DNA of 64,000 nt from Flavobacterium sp. HJJ (GTDB lineage: Bacteria; Bacteroidota; Bacteroidia; Flavobacteriales; Flavobacteriaceae), in NCBI RefSeq assembly GCF_015351475.1, contig NZ_JADKPR010000006.1:124001-188000 (forward strand). Direction: 5' to 3'. Below the pieces are notes generated by a model. The model was not told the DNA's origin. It ran no database searches and was given only the letters and a program-made list of their open reading frames with translations. The translations under genes were made by a program, and so were the position numbers. Every line of letters begins with the position of its first letter. Position 1 is the stretch's first letter. This document shows, in pieces, positions 34,072 to 44,300 of this stretch.

Positions 34072-35460
34072 ATGAATTTTTCTAAATACACCCAAGAATT
34101 TGCATATAATATTAAGTTGGCTTACCCGGTAATTTTAGGAATGCTTGGACATACTCTTATAGGTATTGTTGATAATTATATGGTTGGAAATCTAGGCTCT
34201 ACCGAACTTGCGGCAGTTTCTCTGGGGAATAGTTTTATCTTTTTGGCTATGGCCATCGGAATAGGATTTTCTACAGCAATTACACCTTTGGTGGCAGAAG
34301 CAGATGCCGAAAAAAATGATAAAAAGATCCGAACTACGTTTCATCATGGCCTGCTGTTATGTACTGTTTTGGGGATCTCATTGTTCATTATAACTGTGTT
34401 GTCAAAGCAGTTAATGTATTATATGAATCAGCCAGAAGCAGTGGTTTTACTAGCCGCTCCTTATGTTGACTGGGTTGCTTTTTCCTTGATTCCGGTTGTG
34501 ATGTATCAGGGATATAAGCAATTTGCCGACGGTTTGTCTTTGACGAAATATTCGATGTATTCGATTATTCTGACCAATGTGGTGCACGTTTTTTTTAATT
34601 ATGTACTGATTTATGGATTTTGGTTTTTTCCAAAATTAGGAGTGACCGGAGCGGCATTGGGAACGGTTATTTCCAGAATAATGATGGTCGTTTTTATGCA
34701 TTATCTGATGAAGCACAATGCTGTGATGCATAAATATTTTAAAAATTTCACTTTCAAAGAAATCAAAAAATCAATAATCAAAAAAATTATTAACCTTGGA
34801 ATCCCTTCTGCAATGCAGATGCTGTTTGAGGTGACTTTGTTTACGGCTGCAATATGGCTTTCGGGATCGCTGGGAAAAAACAGTCAGGCGGCGAATCAGA
34901 TTGCGCTTATATTAGCATCGTCAACATTTATGGTAGCAATGGGTTTGAGTGTTACTGCGATGATTCGTGTGGGGCATTCCAGAGGTGTGGCAGACTATAA
35001 AAATTTGATTATTGTAGCCCGATCTATCTTTTTATTAGCAATAATTACCGAAGCTTTCTTTGCATTAATCTTTGTAGTTTTTCATAATTATCTGCCGCAT
35101 TTGTTTCTGAATATGCACGATCCAGCACAAACTTTAGATAATAAAGAAATCATTATGATTACTTCAAAATTATTATTGATAGCCGCTATTTTTCAAATTT
35201 CAGATGGAATTCAGGTTGTAGTTCTTGGAGCTTTGAGAGGTCTGCAGGATGTAAAAGTTCCTATGTACATTACGTTTGTTGCCTATTGGATAGTTGGTTT
35301 TCCTATTTCTTTTTATTTGGGGAAATATACTGATTTGAAAGCCGTGGGGGTCTGGATCGGACTTTTGGCGGGACTGACGGCGGCGGCTTTATTTTTATAT
35401 ATTCGATTTGTACGCCTGACAAAAAAACTGGTTACACAGCATACTGATAAAGAAGTTTAG
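34072..35460 (+). CDS. MATE-family multidrug/cation antiporter
   Basis: From the ATG at 34072 the protein has 462 residues and about twelve membrane helices. The first helix region, AYPVILGMLGHTLIGIVDNYMVGNLG, read in two halves, and the central NLGIPSAMQMLFEVTLFTAA mark the two homologous MatE halves. Relatives (NorM type) export cationic drugs with Na+ or H+. The promoter at 34020-34052 excludes the longer frame. The gene is monocistronic. A structured-RNA-like element follows its stop on the opposite strand. Confidence 0.93.
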   Translation: MNFSKYTQEFAYNIKLAYPVILGMLGHTLIGIVDNYMVGNLGSTELAAVSLGNSFIFLAMAIGIGFSTAITPLVAEADAEKNDKKIRTTFHHGLLLCTVLGISLFIITVLSKQLMYYMNQPEAVVLLAAPYVDWVAFSLIPVVMYQGYKQFADGLSLTKYSMYSIILTNVVHVFFNYVLIYGFWFFPKLGVTGAALGTVISRIMMVVFMHYLMKHNAVMHKYFKNFTFKEIKKSIIKKIINLGIPSAMQMLFEVTLFTAAIWLSGSLGKNSQAANQIALILASSTFMVAMGLSVTAMIRVGHSRGVADYKNLIIVARSIFLLAIITEAFFALIFVVFHNYLPHLFLNMHDPAQTLDNKEIIMITSKLLLIAAIFQISDGIQVVVLGALRGLQDVKVPMYITFVAYWIVGFPISFYLGKYTDLKAVGVWIGLLAGLTAAALFLYIRFVRLTKKLVTQHTDKEV

Positions 35461-35478
35461 AAAGATAATTTGTTTTTC

Positions 35479-35583
35479 CAACAGCATTTCACCTGCTGTC
35501 CGTATATTCCCGATTAACAAAAACTACGGCAAAAAAGCCTTGTTTTTCTAAATCGGGAGATGTCTATTCCATAATGGCTGGGC
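35479..35583 (-). ncRNA. Divergent relative of the structured RNA element
   Basis: On the minus strand it begins CGCCCAGCCATTATGG and contains ATATACGGACAGCAGG, close to the ATATAACGGACAGCTGG of copy 1. The centre is an 8-bp perfect stem (TCCCGATT with AATCGGGA) enclosing a second GGC/GCC hairpin. It may be a related family member or a different motif. Lower confidence than the two other copies. Confidence 0.4.
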
Positions 35584-35673
35584 GAAAGCTTCATTTTTTT
35601 AAAGAATATTTTTAAAAAGAGAATCTCAATAAAAAACGTACTTTTACACCCTTACATTAAAAAATAGAAACAC

Positions 35674-35901
35674 ATGGAATTACCAAAATTCTTATTAGGA
35701 GACAATACCGATTTTCCAGATGATATATTTATTATTCACCTGGATTACCCAAGATTCATCATTAACTTGAAAGATGATGAAGTAGAATTCATGGAAGAGG
35801 CCGAGGATCTTGATGAAGCTGAGCTAAATGCCGAAATGGAAGGGCTTATCGTTCTTGCTAATGAATTTTACGACAGAGAAATCACCCGTTACGAAGAATA
35901 A
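35674..35901 (+). CDS. Small acidic conserved-looking protein
   Basis: The protein has 75 residues and is very rich in Asp and Glu. It starts MELPKFLLGDNTDFPDDIFI, followed by IHLDYPRFIINLKDDEVEFM and an acidic helix EAEDLDEAELNAEMEG. No cysteine, signal or membrane segment is seen. The regular alternation and a clear ATG after an AAAAAATAG leader suggest a real gene. Family unknown to me. Its stop is directly adjacent to the stop of the convergent glycosyltransferase gene. Confidence 0.75.
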   Translation: MELPKFLLGDNTDFPDDIFIIHLDYPRFIINLKDDEVEFMEEAEDLDEAELNAEMEGLIVLANEFYDREITRYEE

Positions 35902-37536
35902 TTATTTCTTTGTAACGATATAATATATTCTTGTCAATCGGTCGTTATGTTTCTTTGATTCTTTTGGAACGTGATTTAGATCTATATACGAAGTCTCCTT
36001 TATAGTGTAACTGCTGAATTCTTTTTTGGCAGTAATACTGTCTTTTTTAAAAGCCAGTAAACCAAATTTATTCTCAACAGGTAAATTTAGTTTATTGGTT
36101 TTTTCATTTAATAAAATAGGGATGCTATATCCGTAATCCCAAATTATTTCGGGAGTAAATGCTTTCAATTCATAGCTTTTAATGCCCAGTTTTTTTTCAT
36201 TGTCTCTAATTGCTTTTGCGCTGGCGTAATCTGGATTTTTTAGAATGAGTTTGGTAAACGGTATTCCAAAAACAATTACTGCCGCTTGTACAGCTATTAC
36301 GCTATAAAATACTTTTTTGAAATTTTGTTTTTTAAGATTGGTAAGCAATAAATAACCTATTGTAAACAATGAAAGAGTCAAGCCGATCAGCCAAAATTCG
36401 AATCCAGCTAAATCATTTTTTACTTTGATAAAAATCACAACAGGAATAGCAAAACAAATAAGTACAATAAGTCCAAATGCAGAATAAACGATTCCTTTTT
36501 CTTTTTTTTGACTGATGTTTTTGAAATTCTGAATTAAATATTCAATATAAAATCCGGTATTCAGTGCCATCGGAATTAAAACGGGCAGTAAGTATCTTGA
36601 TTTTTTTTCAGGCACTATCGAAAGCAATACCACCGATGCCAATGTCCATAACAGCGTAAACTGATACGCTTTAAGGTTAGTAACTCTGCTTTTTAAATAC
36701 GGGTAAAGCAATGCAATAAAAGCAGGAACTGTCCAGATACCGCTTTGGGTAAAAAAGCTCCAGTAATAATAAAAAGGTTTGGTGTTATAATTTCCCCATC
36801 GGCTGCTTTCTATTTTGGTGACCTGCAGATAGGTCGCAGGGTCTGCCCATTTTACATATAAAGGCCATGACAGACCAATAATCAAGCCGATTACAAAAAT
36901 GATTATAAGATATATTTTTTTGTCTTTTAATTGAAACTTATAGGTGAATCCGTAAGCAATTAAAAAAGGCAGCAATAATGCATAAATAGAAATTGGTCCT
37001 TTACTCAAAAAGGAGAAACCAAAAAATAATCCTGCCAGTACAGCATTGAGAAATGGTTTCTTAGGATCATTTAATGAATTCCATAAAAAAAGTATGCAGA
37101 TTATCATGAAACTGTGAGTGTACATGTCCCATTGATTGTCTCTTCCAGCGAAATAAATATAAAAAGAGGTAATTAAAATCAATCCGTTGTGAAAACTCTG
37201 CTGTTTGGACAAACCAATTTTTTCTGAAAGTCTAAAAGTGCCAAAAACAAGCAGCAATGTTATTAAAACTACAGGCAGACGCATGCCGTAAATAGTGTTA
37301 AAACCAAAAACAATTCCAGAAACTGCTGTCAGCCAGGTTGGTAACGGCGGTTTTTCATAACGTGGCAAATCGTTTAGTGTTGTCAGTATCCAATGGTTGC
37401 TGGTAACCATTTCTCTGGCTGTAATGAAGTTACGCGATTCCATGATGTTGGTTTCAATAACATCTAAATGGGGGAAAAGCATGAGGCAGGCTACAGCAAA
37501 CAGCCAAAAAGCGTAGTTATCCGTTAATTTTGACAT
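35902..37536 (-). CDS. GT39-type membrane glycosyltransferase (ArnT-like)
   Basis: This 544-residue protein has about eleven to twelve membrane helices. The first periplasmic loop has ARE and DLPRYEKPPLPTWLTAV, the GT39/PMT-type region where ArnT uses undecaprenyl-phosphate sugars. It probably transfers a sugar from a polyprenyl phosphate to lipid A or another envelope acceptor. It is the last gene of a GT2, LAB-N, GT39 operon, overlapping the preceding gene by 20 bases. Confidence 0.9.
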   Translation of the reverse strand: MSKLTDNYAFWLFAVACLMLFPHLDVIETNIMESRNFITAREMVTSNHWILTTLNDLPRYEKPPLPTWLTAVSGIVFGFNTIYGMRLPVVLITLLLVFGTFRLSEKIGLSKQQSFHNGLILITSFYIYFAGRDNQWDMYTHSFMIICILFLWNSLNDPKKPFLNAVLAGLFFGFSFLSKGPISIYALLLPFLIAYGFTYKFQLKDKKIYLIIIFVIGLIIGLSWPLYVKWADPATYLQVTKIESSRWGNYNTKPFYYYWSFFTQSGIWTVPAFIALLYPYLKSRVTNLKAYQFTLLWTLASVVLLSIVPEKKSRYLLPVLIPMALNTGFYIEYLIQNFKNISQKKEKGIVYSAFGLIVLICFAIPVVIFIKVKNDLAGFEFWLIGLTLSLFTIGYLLLTNLKKQNFKKVFYSVIAVQAAVIVFGIPFTKLILKNPDYASAKAIRDNEKKLGIKSYELKAFTPEIIWDYGYSIPILLNEKTNKLNLPVENKFGLLAFKKDSITAKKEFSSYTIKETSYIDLNHVPKESKKHNDRLTRIYYIVTKK

Positions 37537-38149
37537 CCTTTTTTATGATTATTATATTTCTGGTATAAATGACTAAACCAATCGCGTGACCTGCCAGTAA
37601 TACAGGATCTTTTCGAATTATTGCATAAATAAATATGATAAGAGATCCGATCAGGCTGATAATCCAAAAGCCTAAGGGTAAAACTGAATCTTTTTTCTTT
37701 TCAGAATAAATCCATTGATACACAAAACGCAATGTAAATAGTACTTGACCTATTATTCCTGTCCAAAGCAGCCATTGCGGAATTTTTTCGTTTTTAAACA
37801 GGAAATCTACATCTATTACATTGTTATTGTATCCGTATCCAATTATAAAAAAGGGAAAAAGAACTACAAACCATCTCAAAAGAATATGCAGTTTTTTCCA
37901 GTCGTTCTGCAATTGAATGTTTCGAATGTAAATGTAATAGGTAATTGTCTGTCCCAGCATAATCGAAAAATCATGTCTGAAATAACCGTAAACAAATAGC
38001 AAAAAGGAAGCAAATAAGCTGATTTCCCAAAACAAAACTGGCGTAAGTACCTTTTTGTTTTTTTCAGAAATAATCCATTGAAGTATCATTCTGCTCGAAA
38101 ACAAAATCTGGGCAATAAAACCTATCGAATAGACGATGATGCTGTTCAT
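37517..38149 (-). CDS. Lipid A biosynthesis N-terminal (LAB-N) domain protein, internally duplicated
   Basis: The protein has 210 residues with two copies of one membrane unit: LFSSRMILQWIISEKNKK and LFTLRFVYQWIYSEKKKD, each followed by LFWEIS or GFWIIS and then a helix and YIRN or YTRN. This is the LAB-N domain, found at the N-terminus of some lipid-A-disaccharide synthases, but here as two fused copies without a catalytic domain. Four to six helices are expected. It lies between a polyprenyl-P glycosyltransferase and a GT39 enzyme, so a role as flippase of the lipid-linked sugar is a reasonable guess. Confidence 0.87.
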   Translation of the reverse strand: MNSIIVYSIGFIAQILFSSRMILQWIISEKNKKVLTPVLFWEISLFASFLLFVYGYFRHDFSIMLGQTITYYIYIRNIQLQNDWKKLHILLRWFVVLFPFFIIGYGYNNNVIDVDFLFKNEKIPQWLLWTGIIGQVLFTLRFVYQWIYSEKKKDSVLPLGFWIISLIGSLIIFIYAIIRKDPVLLAGHAIGLVIYTRNIIIIKKDVKING

Positions 38150-38862
38150 TATCCTTGTTTAGCTATGCTGTAATTGATGTATTTTTTTTTCATCCATAAA
38201 TAAGCAAAGCAGTCTTGTAACGGACCTAATAAACGGTTCCATAGATTGAATTTGGAAACACCTGCTATTCTTTGGAAATGTCTCACTGGAGTCTGTTTGA
38301 TTTTGCCGTTCTGCAGCAGAATCATGGCGGGCAGAAAACGGTGCAGTCCATTGAACATTGGGATTCTTTTTGCCATATCAGTTCGGATAATTTTCAATGG
38401 ACAGCCGGTATCGTCCATGCCGTCATCAGTAAAAGTTCTTCGGATTCCGTTAGCAATTTTAGAAGACATGTTCTTTGTAAAAGAATCTTTTCGGTTTGAT
38501 CTTACTCCTGTAACCAAATCAAATTCTCCTGCATATTCCATCAGTATATTAAAATCTTCAGGGGCAGTCTGCAGATCGGCATCAATATAGCCAACCCAAG
38601 GAGTATCTGTGTAATCAAAACCAGCTTTTATAGCAGCGCTTAAACCTGCATTTTTTTCAAAAGAAATAAAGGTAAAGTCTTCGCTGTCTTTGCAGATTTT
38701 TTCAATTAAAATTTGACTGCCGTCTTTGGAACCATCATTGACAAACAGAATTTTTGTCTTTTTTTTGGAAATGCTCAAAAACTGTTTCATTTCCTGATGT
38801 ACACGATTTAGGTTATCTTCTTCGTTATATACTGGTATAATGATTGTTAATTCAAAACTCAT
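38149..38862 (-). CDS. GT2 polyprenyl-phosphate glycosyltransferase (DPM1/ArnC-like)
   Basis: The protein has 237 residues. The GT-A start IIPVYNEEDNLNRV, then FVNDGSKDGSQ and GYIDADLQTAPED (the DxD-type site), is typical of dolichol-phosphate-mannose-synthase-like GT2 enzymes. There are no C-terminal membrane helices, as in Dpm1. It should load a sugar onto undecaprenyl phosphate for the GT39 enzyme of the same operon. Its stop overlaps the LAB-N start by one base. The sugar is unknown. Confidence 0.92.
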   Translation of the reverse strand: MSFELTIIIPVYNEEDNLNRVHQEMKQFLSISKKKTKILFVNDGSKDGSQILIEKICKDSEDFTFISFEKNAGLSAAIKAGFDYTDTPWVGYIDADLQTAPEDFNILMEYAGEFDLVTGVRSNRKDSFTKNMSSKIANGIRRTFTDDGMDDTGCPLKIIRTDMAKRIPMFNGLHRFLPAMILLQNGKIKQTPVRHFQRIAGVSKFNLWNRLLGPLQDCFAYLWMKKKYINYSIAKQG

Positions 38863-38987
38863 AGCTGATGGGATTTATACAAAAGTATTTTATTTTAAGA
38901 AGAGCTAGATTAAGTTTTCATTAAAATTCTGGTTGTCAGGTAAAGATGGTAATGTTTATTCTTATTTTTATATGTAAAACATTAGTT

Positions 38988-39929
38988 ATGAAAATATTGG
39001 TTACAGGTGCAGCAGGATACATTGGTTCACATGTCGCTGAAAGGCTGAAATCACTTGGAAATAACGTGGTAGGTCTGGATAATTTTTCAGATTATTACGA
39101 TGTGTCTTTAAAAAAGCTCAATGCAAAAGGTCTGGAAGAAAAAGGTATTAGGATTGAGAAAATAGATTTGCGTTACAGTGAAGAACTTCAAAACTTACCA
39201 GCAGATTTTAATTATATTTTTCATTTTGCGGCACAGCCAGGTATTTCTGCAGCTTCTAGTTTTGAAGATTATTTAGGGAATAATGTAATCGGTACCAAAA
39301 ATTTACTTGATTTTGCTCTAAAAAATAAAAAATTAGCTCTTTTTGTAAATATCGGCACTTCTTCTATTTATGGTATAAATGCAGCTTTTGATGAATCAGT
39401 TCCTCCCACACCTGTTTCTCATTATGGAGTGACAAAGCTGGCAGCAGAGCAATTGGTTTTGGAAAGCAGCAGGCTTGGTGATATAAAAGCGTGTTCTTTG
39501 CGGCTGTATTCTGTTTATGGACCAAGGGAAAGACCTGAAAAGTTGTATACTAAACTGATTGCAAATGCTTTTAAAAACATTCCCTTTCCATTATATAAAG
39601 GAAGTGAGAATCACTTGAGGAGTTTTACGTATGTCCAAGATATAGTAGACGGTGTGGTGAGTGTTATTGGTTTGGAAGATATAGTGAATAATGAAATCAT
39701 CAATTTGGGGACTGAAGAAGAAAATACAACACAGCATGGTATTGAAATTGTTGAGCAAATATTAAATAAAAAAATTGATCTGCAGATTGTAGAGGCCAGG
39801 AGCGGCGATCAGCTGCGGACAAAAGCAGTGATTGATAAAGCAAGGAAATTATTAGATTATAATCCCAAAACCAGTTTGTATGAAGGACTGAAAGTGCAGG
39901 TAGAATGGTATCAGAATAATTTTTTATAA
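38988..39929 (+). CDS. NAD-dependent nucleotide-sugar epimerase (UDP-glucuronate 4-epimerase-like)
   Basis: I start at the ATG at 38988 (313 residues), because the protein then opens with the cofactor motif MKILVTGAAGYIGSHVAERL. The extra 14 residues from 38946 are a hydrophobic low-complexity stretch. DNFSDYYDVSLKKLNAKGL, GTSSIYG and YGVTK (catalytic Tyr and Lys) are typical of extended SDR UDP-sugar 4-epimerases acting on UDP-glucuronate. It is divergent from the GT2/LAB-N/GT39 operon and may supply its sugar donor. It ends at a strong terminator. Confidence 0.88.
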   Translation: MKILVTGAAGYIGSHVAERLKSLGNNVVGLDNFSDYYDVSLKKLNAKGLEEKGIRIEKIDLRYSEELQNLPADFNYIFHFAAQPGISAASSFEDYLGNNVIGTKNLLDFALKNKKLALFVNIGTSSIYGINAAFDESVPPTPVSHYGVTKLAAEQLVLESSRLGDIKACSLRLYSVYGPRERPEKLYTKLIANAFKNIPFPLYKGSENHLRSFTYVQDIVDGVVSVIGLEDIVNNEIINLGTEEENTTQHGIEIVEQILNKKIDLQIVEARSGDQLRTKAVIDKARKLLDYNPKTSLYEGLKVQVEWYQNNFL

Positions 39930-39940
39930 TTTAAATTTTG

Positions 39941-39980
39941 AAAAAATGCAAAAGGACTAAGAACTTTTGCATTTTTTTTT
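39941..39980 (+). terminator. Terminator after the epimerase gene
   Basis: A perfect 14-bp stem (39941-39954 with 39964-39977, AAAAAATGCAAAAG type) ends in a run of nine T. Confidence 0.85.
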
Positions 39981-40141
39981 ATAAGAATTGAGAAAGTAAA
40001 ATTACTGTCTAATGAAATAGCTGTAACTTTAATGTTTTAATATTCAGTTTTTTGAGAAACAATATTGGTTTTAAAAGTAAAGCAGGGTAACAAAAAATGA
40101 ATTTTGTTTATCTAGTAATAAATCATTAAAACTACAGCGAT

Positions 40142-40936
40142 ATGAAAAATTTTAAGACTTCAGTTTTTACAATGGCATTAGCATTGTGTTATTTGGTAAA
40201 TGTAAAGGGACAAGATATCGAAACAGTAAAAGAAAAAACGATAAAATCAAGTTCCAGTTTGGAAACAACTTTAGACGGATCTGCTCAAAAAAGTAATATA
40301 AACGGCATAAACAATAGCGGGATGCCAAACAGGATCTCGATGAATGTTACAGTTGCAAAGCAGACGCAGGGAGCATCTTTTGGCGAAAAAGTAAATTCGG
40401 GAAAAATAAATGTAACACTGATCGATGGCGGATGCATTGTTTTGTTTCCTTCCAATGAGGGTTACAGAGTCAATACAGCAAACAATAGCATTAAGGAATT
40501 GACCAGCACTGAATGTGCAGCTTTTGGCGAAAAAGTGAATCAAGGCTTACATGCAGCAGGCAGTGCTTTGTCGCAGGGAGCTTCTTTATTAGGAGGGGCT
40601 ATGCCGGGCGGAGCGATTATTTCAGCAGCGGTTTCAAGTATAAGCAGTTTAGCCGGCGGCGGAAGCGGTGCTGCATCGGCTTCGTATGCTGCAACGGGAA
40701 GAACTGCAAAACCGGATTCTGAAAAAAATGTTTTGAAAATCAATGATAATGAAAAAAATACTGTAATTGATTTAGCTGACGGTGAATATCAATTAGTATT
40801 TATTATAATCGAAAAAGCAACATCCGGTTTAAAAGATACCTTAAAAACACAAGTCCGAATAGGTTTTTCTGTTGAGAAAGGTGTTCTGAAAACAAAACAC
40901 GATACAGCTAAAAATTCAGTAGGTAATATTCGTTAG
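40142..40936 (+). CDS. Exported protein with Ala/Gly/Ser-rich middle
   Basis: The protein has 264 residues. A signal peptide (MKNFKTSVFTMALALCYLVN) is followed by a polar Ser/Asn-rich stretch. A central part has two similar segments (ASFGEKVNSGKINVT and AAFGEKVNQGLHAAG). Then comes a flexible stretch of small residues (residues ~135-185, with GGGSGAASASYAATG) and a beta-rich C-terminus with DLADGEYQLVFIIIEK. I do not recognise a family. It stands alone upstream of the SusC/SusD locus with a 212-base leader region. Confidence 0.65.
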   Translation: MKNFKTSVFTMALALCYLVNVKGQDIETVKEKTIKSSSSLETTLDGSAQKSNINGINNSGMPNRISMNVTVAKQTQGASFGEKVNSGKINVTLIDGGCIVLFPSNEGYRVNTANNSIKELTSTECAAFGEKVNQGLHAAGSALSQGASLLGGAMPGGAIISAAVSSISSLAGGGSGAASASYAATGRTAKPDSEKNVLKINDNEKNTVIDLADGEYQLVFIIIEKATSGLKDTLKTQVRIGFSVEKGVLKTKHDTAKNSVGNIR

Positions 40937-41268
40937 AGAAATATTGTTGTCTAATCGTATTCCGTAGTTCATTTGCGTTCTTTACCCATTAATGAAAAAT
41001 GGATTCAAAATTTAATGAATTGATGCAAAAAACTATAATGTCAATATTTCTTCACTTTGATTTAAAACTTGGTTAAATCCTTTCATATTAATAAAGGCTC
41101 TAAAATTCCACAGGGTAACCTGATCTGAATGTTTCGGGCTTTACCGTATGTTTATTATCTTGATTTTTCTTCAAAAAGCTTCATTATATGCAAGTATAAC
41201 TCTAATTTGTTATCAAATAAACTGATATTTCTGTAAAACGCTGCCATACGGCTTAAAACAGGATAATA
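40937..41268. other. Upstream part of the SusC leader region, no gene
   Basis: This AT-rich stretch of about 330 bases follows the exported unknown protein. I see no open frame, terminator or RNA structure that I would defend. The regulatory-looking repeats begin after it at 41269. Confidence 0.5.
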
Positions 41269-41326
41269 TAGTATTAGCATGTGGTAATATTAGCATTTTT
41301 GGTAAATAACATTTAACATAATTTTA
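41269..41326 (+). promoter_or_regulatory. Candidate AraC operator and promoter of susC
   Basis: TATTAGCAT occurs twice in direct order, at 41272-41280 and 41288-41296, 16 bases apart. Directly after the second copy lie TTTG (41298-41301), a 17-base spacer and TAATTTTA (41319-41326), which matches TAnnTTTG except for the last base. Tandem half-sites touching a weak -33 box are what an AraC-type activator would use, and an AraC gene lies at 47915. The word TAGTATTAG here (41269-41277) recurs before the hydroxyproline operon at 48922-48930. Confidence 0.45.
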
Positions 41327-41362
41327 CAAGTGTACAAATAACACTAACCAAAATGTTAAATT

Positions 41363-44300
41363 ATGAGACTAAATATGCATTGTTTTAAAAGTAAAGAAAA
41401 TCTTTTCTTTAGAAAAAAGATTTTTCATACTGTTGTTTTTCTGTTTGTATTTTGTGCATCATTTTCACAGCAGAAAATTAAAGGTATAATAAAGGACAAT
41501 AATGGTATACCTCTATCCGGAGTGACAATTACAGAAAAGAATATGTCCAATTCTGTATTGTCCGATTTTGATGGAAAATTTGAGATTGTACTAAAAAAGG
41601 AAAATTCTAATTTGCTTTTTACTTATATAGGATTTAAAGATAAGGAAGTAGTAACTGCAAATAAAAGCCAAATTGAAGTATTTCTTGCAAGTAGTACGCA
41701 AGAATTGACCGAAGTAGTTGTAGTAGGATACGGTACTCAAAAAAAATCAAGAGTTACCAGTGCTATTGCCAGTATAAAAGAAAAAGATTTTACCAAAGGA
41801 GCAATTAATGATGCTTCTGATCTCATTAAAGGCAAAGTCGCAGGTCTAACCATTAGCAATGGTTCTGGAGATCCAGGATCTGGACCAAATATTTCATTGC
41901 GTGGAATTTCTACTTTAAAAGGAAGCACTGGCCCTTTGGTCTTAATTAATGGTGTTCCAGGTGGTATAGATACCGTTGCCCCAAATGAAATCGCTTCGAT
42001 AGATGTGTTGAAAGATGCTTCGGCCGCAGCAATTTATGGAACAAGAGGAGCCAATGGAGTAATTCTCATTACCACAAAGACCGTTAATAAAGAAACAGCT
42101 CCAACCATTACCTATTCGACATTTGCTACAATATCTAACTTTTATAATAAGGCTAAATTCCTAGATGCCAGCCAACAAAGAAGTCTACTTTCGCAAGGAG
42201 TTAAATTACCTTATACGGATGGAGGCGCAAGCACAGATTGGTTAGACGAAATATCAGGAAGCGGATTTGCTCAAAATCATAATTTAGCTTTAAAAGGGGG
42301 AAGCGCAAAAACGAATTATGTAGTAAACCTTAATTATGTAAATCAGTCTGGAGTTTTTGTTAACACCTTTAATAAAGAGTACCGATTTTCATTTGATGTT
42401 AATCATACCATGTTCAATGATAAGTTAAAAATTAATTTGAGTTTATTAAATGGAACACAAAACATGGGACTTGTTGAAGAAACAGCTGCCTATGCTTATA
42501 GACAAGCTATGATTAGAAATCCTACTGCTCCTGTATATAATCCGGATGGTACTTATAATGAAGATAAAAATAAGTTTCAGTATTACAATCCTGTTGCCAT
42601 TATGAATGAAACAACACAAGATAGAAATAATACTTGGCAGCGATTTTCAGCTAATTTAACTTTGGATTTGTTACCAGGTTGGAATGTAGGAACGCAGCTT
42701 TCAAAAAATAAAAATACGGGTCTAAATGGCTATTCCGAAAGTAAAAAGCATTATTCAAATACACTAAATGGAAGAAATGGAGTAGCTTCAAGAGATACTA
42801 AAGCTATCGATAACGATTATGTAGAAATAACTTCCAAATACCATAAGATTTTTGACAAGCATGAGTTTACGGTATTAGGGGGGTATAGTTATCAATATTC
42901 ATTAGATCAAGGATTTTCTGCTAATAATTTTGACTTCCCTACAGATGCTTTTTCTTATAATAATTTAGGAGCTGGTAATGCTATATCTGATGGATATCGA
43001 GATGCAATGGGAAGTTATAAAAACGACAATAAATTAATTGGTTTTTTTGGTAGAGCCAACTATAACTTTGATAGTAAATATGATTTGTTAGTTAGTATTA
43101 GGAGAGAAGGTTCTTCTAAGTTTGGAGACAACCATAAATGGGGTAATTTTCCAGCGGTTTCCGCGGGATGGAGTATAAATAAAGAATCTTTCCTAAACGA
43201 GGTTTCTTATGTAAACAGCCTAAAATTAAGAGCAGGTTATGGTATAACTGGAGTAATACCTAATGATTCCTATAAATCTCTTACTTTGTATAAATATGAT
43301 GGTTATTTTTTAAATGATGGAAAATGGGTAAAAGGATTAGTTCCTGATCAAAATCCTAATCCAGATTTACGTTGGGAGAAAACGACCGAGGTAAACATTG
43401 GGCTTGACTTTGGATTTTTGGATAATAGAATTAGTGGAAGTCTTGATGTATATAGCAAAAAGACAAGTGATATGCTTTGGGATTATGCGGTGCCAATCCC
43501 TCCGAATATTTATGGCAGCACTATGGCCAATGTAGGAAAAATGGAAAACAAGGGATTTGAGATTCTTCTGAATACAATTCCAGTTAAAACAGAAAATTTT
43601 TCTTGGAATTCGTCAATGACTTTTTCGCATAATAAAAACAAACTAACCAGTCTTTCTAATGAATTATATTCTATAGATAAAAATCATATCAATGTAGGGA
43701 ATACTGGAGACCCGATCTCATTTGATACTCATAGACTGGAAGTAGGGCAATCAATAGGTAATTTTTGGGGATTAAAATCAGTGGATATTACTCAAGGTAT
43801 GCCTAAACCTGAAGATAATGGAAAATGGATTATTGAATTACCCGACGGTACAAGAAAAACATTAACAACAGAAATGTATAATGATGATAATAAACAATAT
43901 TTAGGGAATGGTATTCCTAAATATTTGGCGGGTTGGACGAATACTTTTAGCTACAAAAAATTCGATTTAAGTGTGGTTTTAACAGGGGCTTTCGATTTTC
44001 AAATCCTGAATTCACAGCGCATGTTTTATGAAAATCCTACGACTTTTTACAATATGTTAGATAGTGCATTCGATAAAGTCTATGGTAAGGAAGTATTAAA
44101 TTACAATCAAACCTACGTAAGTTATTATATAGAACAAGGAGATTATGTGAAAGTTGAAAACGTGACTTTGTCCTATAATTTTGATGTTACCCCATTTAAG
44201 GTTATAAACGCAATGCGATTGTATGTGTCTGGAAATAACTTAGCCACATTTACCAAATACAAAGGCTTAGATCCAGAGATAAAAAGAGGGAATCCTTTGT

